NCBI GenBank assembly: GCA_914767715.1 | Contig: OU612075.1 | Location: forward strand, 13,330,001 to 13,394,000 | Source of the DNA: Membranipora membranacea | Lineage: Eukaryota; Bryozoa; Gymnolaemata; Cheilostomatida; Membraniporidae | Reading direction: 5' to 3' | Length of the DNA: 64,000 nt | Shown: one piece after another, positions 23,891-33,753 of the stretch | Layout: every line of letters starts with the position of its first letter | Numbering within the stretch: position 1 is the stretch's first letter | Made by a program: the position numbers and the translations under genes | Notes under the pieces: generated by a model | Told to the model about the DNA's origin: nothing | The model's database searches: none | Seen by the model: the letters and a program-made list of their open reading frames with translations, nothing else

Positions 23891-23922
23891 GCCAATCTTG
23901 CATAACCAGATGTGTAGCGCGT
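23873..23922 (-). pseudogene. Exon 1 remnant with lost start codon
   Basis: This 50-bp stretch aligns with exon 1 of the complete copy (32371-32420) at identical length and with the donor intact. The start ATG is ACG here. The in-frame TAG two codons upstream is conserved in both copies, so no alternative upstream start exists in this exon. The remaining frame (TSGYARLATQAVPR) is preserved. Confidence 0.8.
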
Positions 23923-24083
23923 AACCTAGGCCTTTGCAGTACGAGATCAACAATGAGCTAAGAGTTGATGTATGTATAATCAGAGAGAATGGTATAATCA
24001 AGTTGGATCTCTTCTAGCTCTGAGTTAGGTGAAGAACTTTGACTCAGGACTTGTATTGTAAGACTGTATGAGTGAGCCTCCTG

Positions 24084-26077
24084 TAAACAAATGTGAGACA
24101 AATAAACAAATTTAATCCAATGAGGCCGTCAGATGTGTGATTCATTACTTAGTGTTAGTAGGGAGGGTTTCTACATATACACGGAATGTTCATTTGTGGC
24201 TATTATTTTAACATATTTTGTATAAGGGCTGAATGCATCATTGCGTGATTTTGTCATAACATTACAAGATTGTTGATTCTGGTTGATTATTTGCCAATTT
24301 GATCGATTATTGCGACATAAATTATAAGGAATTCCCTTTTTGTAGTGAATAATAGTGGGTAATGACCTGACCAGGTAGCGCAAGCAAATCCCAAATATTT
24401 CATAGATTGCACAACTTGTATAAATTAGGAATTACCATAACTCAGTATCCAGTGTTATCAAACTGGAGGTGAGATTCATACCCACTGAAGTTGTAAAAGT
24501 TGACTCTAGAGTTTCGTGTTAAGCTGGTTTGTAGATGATTTCTGGTTGGCTGGCAATACATTATGGCTAGTGCTGAGGTGATCAAGTCTATATCGAGTAA
24601 AGAGGGTGCGCAAATATCAGCTGGATATTTTAAGTATGTACAATATAGCGAATTTATTAGAACAAGTTTGTTCCCTCTGTGGTGGCTAAGTGATATTGCA
24701 GAAGTCAGGTTAGTCTGTCTTGTTATGCTCGAACAAAGCTTGTCAAGACAGGCTAAAGTCGGGCATACACAGCTTTTTTTTTAAATCCCTCCGCATCTAC
24801 AGAGTGAGCAAATTTGTTCTAACTCCAACTACGGGTTTTTTAACAATGTTATATCTGCTAAGGTGTAGTAACATGGATAATTGAGATATGATGACTACAA
24901 GTTATTCTTCTATTGTGGGGTCAGACTGTGACCATCAATCTTGAACTCACTCATAAAAGCAACTCTTAAAATTGAAAGTATTATATATTCTGATTCTTTT
25001 AATATACATGTAGTTGTAGAATTTGCCAAATATAGATAGATTGATCGATTGATTTATTAGCTATCATTAAACATTATATGTTGGGAGAAAAAGAGCTTGC
25101 TACTCGTGTATTGAACTTTGGTTTTAAAAAAGCATGATGGACATTTACCTCCAAAAACATTCTTTGACCCATGAGCTGTGTTACATAACATGTCTAAGAC
25201 GCTCAGATGGGCATTGTTTTTGTTTAATACTTTATTGGCATCTATATCATCATATCATTAACACACAAAAAAAAGATTGAGATCGTTACATATTAACATT
25301 GTAGCATGTAATATTGAAATAAGGCTTTCTTGAAATAAAATTTTTTGCACGATATACATAATGTTTACCCAAGTGCTCTAAATTTTCTAAACGTGGAAAT
25401 ATTGCATAATATTTACAGAACTAGCTGCCAGACTATATATTGCTGTGGTCTTTCCGAAGTCTTTAAGCTTGTCATTTGGAAACATTTAGTAGAAAATTAT
25501 CTTTTTGGTTAGCGATGTACATATGACATAAAAATAGCATAAATATAACTTGCTTTACACAGAGCTGAAGTATTTATGAAGCGTATGAAAAGGTAGTATA
25601 CTGAGTGAACTACATATAACAGCAGTAGGTATCAAATGATGAGGAATGAAATGTATGTTGGCAGATTTCTGACAAAGATATAGTTTTTCTATTAAACATT
25701 GAGTACTGAGAATTGGATTAATTGATATTCCATGCATGAGTTGGTTGTGGATGAACTGAAAAAAAAACTGTCTAGCTGCATATGTTGAGAGGTGTTTTCT
25801 ACATGACCGAAAATATTTGTATGTCTATCTGATAAAAATAAAAATTCGACATGGTCATTCCATGTCAGTTTTTCATTAATATCATTAATATCGATCTATA
25901 AAATTGAATAAAAAATGATTTTTGTCAGCAAAACAGCACATACAAATTGATTTGGTTCTCTGTCTAACAATAGAGTCAAGGTCGCCTACATCAAGCCCTA
26001 AATTCTTGGCATCGTGAAAAAATTTAGGATAGGAGATTCTTGTGACTGATAACATGTAATATTGATATCAGTGAAAA
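24084..26077. other. Intergenic between duplicated genes
   Basis: 24084-24650 is upstream sequence shared with the distal copy (32550-33030). 24650-26070 matches the 3' flank of the proximal copy, so the duplication junction is near 24650. It includes a short dispersed motif (AAGCTTGTCAAGACAGGCTA at about 24737). No gene seen. Confidence 0.5.
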
Positions 26078-29000
26078 TCAGACATTTAAGGCACCAGATT
26101 CTTCTAACGAATCATAAGATGGTGGTAGATCAGTGCTTGATTGATGTGTGTTAGATGGCGGAGGCGTTGTTGGACGTACAGCATGTTCTGTCTGGTCTCT
26201 GTTAGTTGATTCTGATGCCATTCTAGCTCGTAATGCAGCGTTGTATTGGTCTACATACTGCTGGGTTGGTACAATCCTTGATATCTGTGTCAACAGAGCG
26301 CGATATAAGTCATTGAATGTGTCCGTAGTTCGGGGTGTTGGTACTAAGTCTTCAGATTGGAGAACTAGCAAAGCTTGATATGCACAATCAAATGCATCCG
26401 CTCTTTGCTGTATTGTTGCTCCTGATTGAATAACAAGCAAAGCCCGATACGCAGAGTTGAATGCCTGACATCGTTGTGGTGGCGCTATATCACCTGATTG
26501 CAATGCTAGCAGAGCATTGTACGCTCTATTTTGTACCTCTAAAAATTTGAAATGGAATGTGAATTAAAATTGGAATAGAAATTTCATTACTAATTTAATC
26601 TCACAAGGTTATAGGCATCCTTACTGTACTTATATAGGAGAAAGAGTGCTGCTGCAGGCAGTTTCAATACTTTGTGTAGAGTTTGGATGAGCAAGAAACT
26701 CAAGCATACTTTAGTCACCATCTGAGAGCATAGTAGTCCCTGGCCTCACTATTATACCTCATACTGATTAATCATACAAGTCAAATAGAAAAGTTAGCGG
26801 TGCGCTTATGATATAACTGACTGTCGTACTTACCTGAGAGGGTCAGAGTCCGTTGTTGATCTGTTACAGCTGCATTAGACTGATTACCAGGCCGCTGACT
26901 GGTATTAATAGTAGTAAGTACAACATTCTGTCTAGCAGAACGTGATGGGCCACTCTCATCCTGCATTTTTAAAGAGTCAAGATAACTTCATTTTTTGCTG
27001 GTTAAAGCCCATAAACATACAAGTACTTCATATGAACTTTATTGATGGTTCTAATCTTGTCTTATTCCTTGCCATTATTTCTTGTGCTATGTATCGAAGA
27101 ACATTTGATGGAGCGTATCTCGTTCCCAACATCACTTTGCTCTGCTGGATTACTCCAAACAGTAATTTTTAACAGTAATGGTGTTACAAACGCGGTAACT
27201 GTACATTGCTGGACAGACTGAACAGCTGAACAGAATTTCTCAGACTAAAATTATTATTTGTATTCGTTTCTCTGGCTAACTATCACTTCTCAAACACATT
27301 CCTCCAAGCCAAATTATTTAATGAGTCAGTATAACCAAATTAGGGCAAGCAAATGAAGCAATCAATGTGCCAATTCTGACGAAATCTGATGGTGTTCAGG
27401 TAACCAGAAACGTTATTCAGCTCAACCCTCCATCCAAGATCCAGTCTTGACATGCTTTGTTATAAGGATGGGGGGGGGGGGGTTTCCTCCCAACAAAGCT
27501 TGCCAAGACAGCCACTTTCCATCCATTCACTAGTGTAATGCCGAAAAATTTACTGTGAATAAAATTGAAAGAAACCTAGGCGAATGCAAACTTAACATAA
27601 ATAAATTAATGAGCAGAATGTAAGAAATTGTCCACGCTTATACAAAACTAGCCAATCATATTATAAAGAGTCAAACAAATAGGAGTCTGAGAAATTCTGT
27701 TCAGCTGTTCAGTCCGTTCAGGAATTTACAGTTGCCGTTACAAACAAGCATACATCGATACATAGATGCCTAACCAGTATTTGCAGGTTTTGTTATTACT
27801 GGTTAACCACAATCAGTGGTAGGGATAGCCTGTTATCTTGATGAATTTCAATGTCCAGCAAAAAATGCTGTGACACCCAGATAGCAGTAAGGATAGTGGG
27901 TTTGTTTTTTAGCTAGTTCATCTAATTTCATTCTTGAAAGAAACCATACCACTGATTTCTTATATACAGGCGATTTGCGAAAAGTGGGACGACTCCCAAG
28001 GTCTAGGTTACTATATAGCTCTATCCCACCCTCCCTGGCTCTATTTCTATGATTACAAGCTATTCTAATAAAACACATATCCCAGCATTGAGCAGATGTG
28101 TATTTGTTGTCTATTAATCAAACTGATTCTCGTTAGGTCTCAGGATCGCACTCACTACTGACCTTCACCTAAGATAATTAGCTGTTAAACATTTTACCTA
28201 TTTGGATGTGACAATGAAAGTATCTAGTATCTTAGGCGAGGCTTACCGGAGTTTGGTGCCTGCTGGCGTAGAGTGCACGAGAAGACAATATGAGGTACGT
28301 TAGCATGCAGCCAAACTGTCCAAAACTGATCAAAAGGGTCAACAAATCCAGAGCGAACAGGACATTCGGGTGCTACAAACATAACACAAGACATTACTAG
28401 ACACTACTGACTGTATTTAGAAATATTCTGTTAGATAATAATATTTATTCCTAATGATTCATAATGATTTTTTTGACTCCTAATGGAAAACATTCTTTGA
28501 AATGATAACGGCAGTCAACAAAATGTATTAAAAAAAACCCATTTAAAATCCGAGATAAACCGCTGAATAACTTGATGAGATAAAATACAGTTGATACAAA
28601 ACCTTGCATTTGCTTCGCCTGAAGAAGTCATGCCTGAAGAAGTCATTAGTCTCAATCCTTTCTGAAGCGGTTTGCTTCAAGGTACAAGGCTTATTTGTGT
28701 CAGTGATTGACAGCGCACAAATAGCCATTAGTACAATACTAATTATCATACCTAGTGTACTCAGCACTGCAGACACCACAACCTAAAATATAAACAGGAA
28801 GCCTCTTTTGGTGGATAGCACTGGAGTATAGAACAGTATTACTCACAAGTCACAACTTACAGAGATAATCAATCCACCCACCCATCACAGTGATACTGAT
28901 ATAATTGAGGTCTGTTGCAATCTAGACCACAATGGCTTACCTTAGGTCCCTTAACTTTGGCATTTTTCAGAACAAGGTGGTATATAGAGTTGGCAAGAAA

Positions 29001-32000
29001 TATGACACTGCATCAATGACCTCTTGCGGTGGACAGCACAGGAGTTATAGGACAGTAGTGCCATGTCTATGAGTATTAGGCCTACTCACAACTAACACAG
29101 ATAATCAATCAATCTATCACAGCAATATTTATATAGTTATTTGGAAATCCAAGACTTTATTTTAATAAATCTGGGGAAGCTATTGTAGTTGAGGTCTGTT
29201 GCAATCTTGATCGCAACTACTGCCTACCTTAGGTCCCTTAATATTGGCAAACATCAGAGCGAGGTGGTATATGGAGTTGACAAAAAATATGACACCGCAC
29301 CATAATCCAGCTCCCGTATATCCGTTTAAACTGTAGCCTAGTGCTGGATCGAAGTATCTGCCATGAGAAGTCACTAACACTCCGATTCCAAATGCTATGC
29401 AAGCTATTGACATAAGAACCTGTATGATCCCTGAGCTAAAACAATGAGCACATCATACACATTTAGAAACTTGCAGAGGTTTAAAGGTGGTGGAGGATTG
29501 TCTATCATAACAATACATCATTGTTTTTCTCAGGTCTATCCAATCATAGTAAAGAAGTATTCAAAGTAGAATCACTATATGAGAAACTTTGGCTGCAAGC
29601 AAATGTTTGATTCCTATAGGAATCAAACATTTGCTATTTGAAAACTGTGTGCACTACACTACACAAGTACCCATGCAAAACTAGGATCCTTGGTGTAACC
29701 TATAAATGAAATTGGCGGAATAACTCACCACCCAAATATTTTCCTCTGTCTGTAGGAAAACCAAACAAAGTCCCGACTAATATCATCATCTGCCGCTCTC
29801 TAAAATACACACAAGAACATCAAACCAACGAACAGAAACAAGCAACAGCAACATTAGAACTCATGTAAGAAACAGAAGATTGGGCTACCTTAAAAATGGA
29901 TGCAAGGTGCCATAAATCCTCATACTGAGAATGTGATACATCATAGAAAACTAGAATGCATCCAAATGTGTGAGGCCATAAAATATCTCCTGAACTGTGT
30001 GTGCAGCAAGCTGCCAAAGCAGGCACTAATCTGCCATTGGCAATGACAATGATGTGAAGACATCTGCTTGACCTAAACATATAAGTAGTAGCTTCGCCTG
30101 GGCGAGTGTTAAGGTCTGTGACGAGTGTTAAGGGATGGGACGAGTGTTAAGGGCTGGGGCGAGTGTTAAGGGATGGGACAAGTGCTAAGGGCTGGGATAA
30201 ATGGTAAGGGCTGGGACAAGTTTTAAGGTCTGGGACAAGTGGTAAGGGGTCACTCATATACAGAGCTCAATGAGCACACAAGGTTGGGAGATACTCACAA
30301 CTTCTGAGAGAACTAATGCTTCTTTATTGAATTTGATGGAAACAACTGCGAGGATGAATTGACATAGACCCAACAGCATAAGAAATGTGTCCAGGGCTAG
30401 TAGAGCATTTCTGTTCTAAAATCAGAATAATTGAATAAAATAAGGGGGTGGCTGCATGTACTGCCACTGTCGGTTGATTTAAAACATTTTTCTGACCATG
30501 ATTAGACAACAAAGAAACACTGGAACATAAGCTGACAATCATGGATGAACAAGTGACAGTTCAAAGTGTTGCAATTGTCAGAATGACTTACAACAAAATT
30601 TAGAAGAGAATATATGAAGCAGACAATCCTTTTATTTTGATATTATCTACAACCAAGTGTACTCATCAAAGGCCCAAATAAAGATGAAACAATAGAGGTG
30701 CTTAATTATATATTTTACTCACAACACATCGGTCGTTTAGACTAGCACTGTAGCGGTAATTATCTGTGTCCTGAGGTTGAATGTAGTAGTCTGAGAATGG
30801 ACAGTGCTTGTTGGTACCAAAGGCTGAGTAGGCTGAGAGTCCGACAAGTGATCCGGAGAACAACAAGCTTATCGAATTGAGCACCAGTGTGGTTAAAATC
30901 TATAACAAAAAGAAACATAATTTTTACCTAAATTACCAATGTCAACAACACCCTGCAAAAGTTCTCAGAGCGATTGGTATTTCTTTACATTTTAACGCTG
31001 GCCTGACCTCAAGGATAGATCCAGATCATTGTATAGTCAGTTTTCTGAGCTCAGATTTAAGCCTCTGTTTCGAGTTGTCCTCTCACCATATTGGTACTCT
31101 TTCACCCACGCAGCAGAGGAAAGAGGAGCTGAAATTGTCTCATCTTGGAAACCACATATAATAGAATAACAATTTGGTTTGATTTAACATCGGCATCATT
31201 GAAAACCCTGAGGGACAGTGTTTCCAAATCATTGTGGGCTTGAAAGCTGATCAATCTCAATTTTAGTGACGAAATTCATGGAAAATTCCACAAAATTTGT
31301 CAACATAATAGGCAGAAATTGAATACCAAAATAGTTTCCCAAACAATGTCCCTAGGAGTTTTATATAAAAAATCATCTTTTTCCTGTTATTAGCGGTTTT
31401 CAAGACAGCTCATTTCAGCTCCTTTTTCCTATGCTGTGTGGGTTGAAAAGTACCCATATGGTGATAGGACGACTCCAGACAGAGGCTTAAATTAGAGCGC
31501 AGAAAACTGTCTATTATTATAAAAATGAATGGCTTGATATATAAAAGTGCAGATTTTACTTCAAATTCTGTGAATGCTAACATTATTATCTTTATATTGA
31601 GATTATAAGCAATTCTTAAACAAAGCAGTACCAATTCTCCTATACCAGGTAAGCAGTCCCATATACCAGCTAGGGATGGATAGTCCCCTGTATCGGGTAG
31701 GAGTGGGCAGTAATCAATACCTATGCCGGTTATTGCTGGAAAACAGAGTTTAATGTTTGGAGACCTCTCCTCCTACAAGTGTGTCTGCAGTAACCAGGCT
31801 TCAAACTCAAACTAGAAGATTGAATCTGAATTACCGATTAACACTGCTTACTGCAACTTAATTTTCCACATACATGACAACACTCAATCGCGTGATACTT
31901 TGCTGCGACACCAATACATATTACACTTACACAAAGCATTACATACACCTATACAGATCCATTTATACATACCTTTCCTGCAGTGTCACTGTGAGCTGCT

Positions 32001-32420
32001 TTTAAACCAAACGCTCCATTGATAATGAAGTAAAAACCAGCCCATATAGCGGTAGCAACAAATCCATTAGCACTGTAGTATTGTCCAAGACTTGATTCAT
32101 GGGATACAACGACGATCGGGATACCAAAGATAATGGTGACAACTCCTAGCACCAACTGTGTAGTGGATATTCTGTAAAATGTATATATGGAAGGAGCTTG
32201 TACACGGTCGAGCGGATATCAAGTCATCACTCATATACAATGTATATAAAATATTATACATTAGGCTGCAGCAAGTTCTTTTTAGTTTAATTTACTTACT
32301 TACGGCTTAGTGTAATGAGTATAACTTACCATGGTACAGCTTGTGACTTTATGTAATGAGTGTAACTTACCGAGGTACTGCTTGTGTTGCCAATCTTGCA
32401 TAACCAGATGTGTGGCTCAT
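26078..32420 (-). CDS. MS4A/CD20-like double tetraspan protein with C-terminal repeats, complete copy
   Basis: Probable multi-pass membrane protein, function unknown. Ten exons: 32420-32371, 32171-31973, 30899-30723, 30415-30299, 29799-29729, 29435-29228, 28782-28603, 28372-28247, 26960-26834, 26538-26078; 571 residues. The start ATG is fixed by an in-frame TAG two codons upstream. Module 1 has TM1-TM2 (TQLVLGVVTIIFGIPIVVV, then IWAGFYFIINGAFG), TM3 (ILTTLVLNSISLLFSGSLVG), an extracellular loop with two Cys, and TM4 (FLMLLGLCQFILAVVSI). After a short linker, module 2 repeats the plan (GIIQVLMSIACIAFGIGVLV; GAGLWCGVIFFVNSIYHLAL; VLSTLGMIISIVLMAICALS; LLTLLISFGQFGCMLTYLIL). The cytoplasmic tail has five ~24-residue repeats and DLPPSYDSL (PPxY). 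Two CD20-like modules in one chain is unlike the usual single-module family. The family call rests on motif order, not on a search. Confidence 0.8.
27197..27733. mobile_element. MITE with ~50-bp terminal inverted repeats, family 2
   Basis: The arms at 27197-27246 and 27684-27733 are inverted copies sharing GACTGAACAGCTGAACAGAA and about 90% of positions. The interior is AT-rich with a G-run at about 27469 and no ORF. It sits in the intron between exons 8 and 9 of the distal MS4A-like copy; the proximal copy's matching intron (19458-19943) lacks it, so insertion followed the duplication. Confidence 0.75.
28925..29011 (-). pseudogene. Leftover 3' fragment of exon 6 with donor
   Basis: The minus strand reads FLANSIYHLVLKNAKVKGPK followed by GTAAGC, a diverged copy of the end of exon 6 of the same gene. 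It lacks an acceptor and stops abruptly at about 29012, where sequence nearly identical to the proximal copy begins. Confidence 0.75.
29012..29330. repeat. Gene-conversion-like tract shared with 20742-21040
   Basis: The first ~290 bases differ from the proximal copy at only about three positions, although the neighbouring intron and exon sequence of the two copies is clearly more diverged. The tract covers the intron and the 3' part of exon 6. Confidence 0.7.
29598..29635. repeat. Perfect 38-bp palindrome without loop
   Basis: The half-site AGCAAATGTTTGATTCCTA is followed directly by its exact reverse complement. It lies in the intron between exons 5 and 6 of the distal MS4A-like gene and is absent from the proximal copy. 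Confidence 0.95.
30100..30250. repeat. 19-bp GC-rich minisatellite, about 8 units
   Basis: Orthologous array to 22207-22457 with fewer units and the same GGGCTGGGACGAGTGTTAA theme. Confidence 0.85.
31033..31514. mobile_element. Foldback MITE, family 1 copy 2
   Basis: Same termini and arm sequence as 12736-13241 (TCAGTTTTCTGAGCTC and its complement, then CCTCTCACCATATTGGTACT). It is inserted in the intron between exons 2 and 3 of the distal MS4A-like gene; the proximal copy lacks it. Confidence 0.85.
32300..32387 (-). repeat. Donor-bearing 41-bp minisatellite, two units plus a partial
   Basis: Counterpart of 23670-23890, with donor-like sites near 32328 and 32370. The latter is the exon 1 splice donor of the complete copy. 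Confidence 0.75.
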
Positions 32421-33753
32421 AACCTAAGCCTTTGGAGTACGAGATCAACAATGAGCTAAGTTGATGTATGTATAATCAAGTTGGATCTCTTCTAGCTCAG
32501 AGTTGGTGTTAGAACTTTGACTCAGGACTTGTATTGTAGGACTGTATGAGTGAGCCTCTTGTAAATAAGTGTGATACAAAAAGTATAGTCCAGTGAGACC
32601 CTCAGGTTGTGATGATTCATGACACATAAATGATTAGTTATAGTATCCCATACACAGAATGCTCATTCATGTTTTCAACATGTTTTGTATACGGGCTGAA
32701 TGCATCATAGCATAATTTCGTCATAACATTACAAGACTGTTGATTATTATGCCAAAATTAATCACTTATTGCTACATAAATTGTGAATAATAATAATAGT
32801 GGGTAATGACCTGACCAGGTCGTACAAGGAAATCCCAAATATTTCATAGATTGCACAATTTGTATAATTACCATAAAATAACACACTATTCAGTGTCATT
32901 ACTCATAAGTAGTAAATGTTAGCTAGAGTTTTGACAAGTTAGTTTGTTGGTGATTTCTTGCCGGCTAACAATACATTTTGGCTAGCTGAGGTGGGAGTCT
33001 ATGAAGTAAAGAAGGGGAGGAATTGTTAGTACAACATAGCGAAGTTAGGCTCCTTTATGGTATTATGTCTTTATAATACTTTGATGCGCAGACCAAATAC
33101 AAATAGTAAAGGAAAAGTTCTGTGAGTCAGCCAGCTGATAGCTAAGAGGAAAGCGCTGTATGGACTGAGGCCTTAGCCTTTCCTGCAGCATTCCCTCACA
33201 ACGTTCAAGTAAATTATATCTCCTATGTTTTCCATCTCGAGAAAAGAAATTTTCACCCGAAAATTTCTTTTCTCAAACTTGATGACACCCGAAAATTTCT
33301 CATGCAGAATAAATGAATCTTAATATCAGTCGTACTACCATTTATTTACAAAACCTGGAATGACCAACTGAGAATTGGAATAAGAGTGATATGTACACAA
33401 TTTTTCACTAACAGCAGCTAAATGTATATGTCATAAAAATTGTGGCAAAGTTTAAGATATTTACGTTGTTACAAGTCATGAGTTCACTATTATATCCTAA
33501 GTCGTCTTGAAAAACAATCTGGTCATGATACCATCACTAGCTATGTTTGATGTCTATGTATAATACATTTTGAAATAAAAGATATCTCATTAGCCCAAGC
33601 TGCTTGAGTGAACATTGTAAAACTATCAATAAAATAAAGAAACAATGAAGGAAATCAGCCAGAAAGTTAAGAGCATAATAACAATATGAACATAAACACC
33701 CTAAAAAGCATTAAGGATGATTTCAAACTCAACTGGTGTTGGTTGCCTCAAGT
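32421..33753. other. Region between MS4A-like gene 5' end and TOP2 3' end
   Basis: 32421-33030 is the promoter-side part of the duplicated unit. 33031-33753 is mostly the TOP2 3' UTR. TTTATT at 33341-33346 (AATAAA on the minus strand) is a likely TOP2 poly(A) signal. A hairpin at 33239-33274 lies just beyond it. Confidence 0.5.
33239..33274. repeat. Perfect 16-bp-arm hairpin
   Basis: GAGAAAAGAAATTTTC and its exact complement flank ACCC. It is positioned about 70 bases past the presumed TOP2 poly(A) signal. Confidence 0.9.

Larger units (their letters stand above)
17930..33030. repeat. Tandem segmental duplication (two ~7-8 kb units)
   Basis: Unit 1 (about 17930-24650) and unit 2 (about 24660-33030) carry the same gene, the same introns and the same flanks in the same order. 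Matching landmarks include the terminal exon (18570 vs 26078), exon 6 (20938 vs 29228), the GC-rich minisatellite (22207 vs 30100), the exon 1 region (23873 vs 32371), and the upstream sequence ending GTAAAGA near 24600 vs 33018. Unit 2 is longer because of insertions at 27197-27733, 29012 and 31033-31514 and because unit 1 lost an exon. Confidence 0.85.

Noticed and set aside
23873-23905. Alternative start MQDWQHK in the exon 1 remnant
   Set aside because: Its phase does not match the following exon frame: joined to exon 3 it runs into a stop, and in the complete copy the same frame fails at exon 2.
23966-24083. Open segment EAHSYSLTIQVLSQ upstream of the proximal MS4A-like copy, also in the distal copy
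   Set aside because: Both end in stops before exon 1 and have no joining splice sites in frame; probably 5' UTR or promoter sequence conserved by the duplication.
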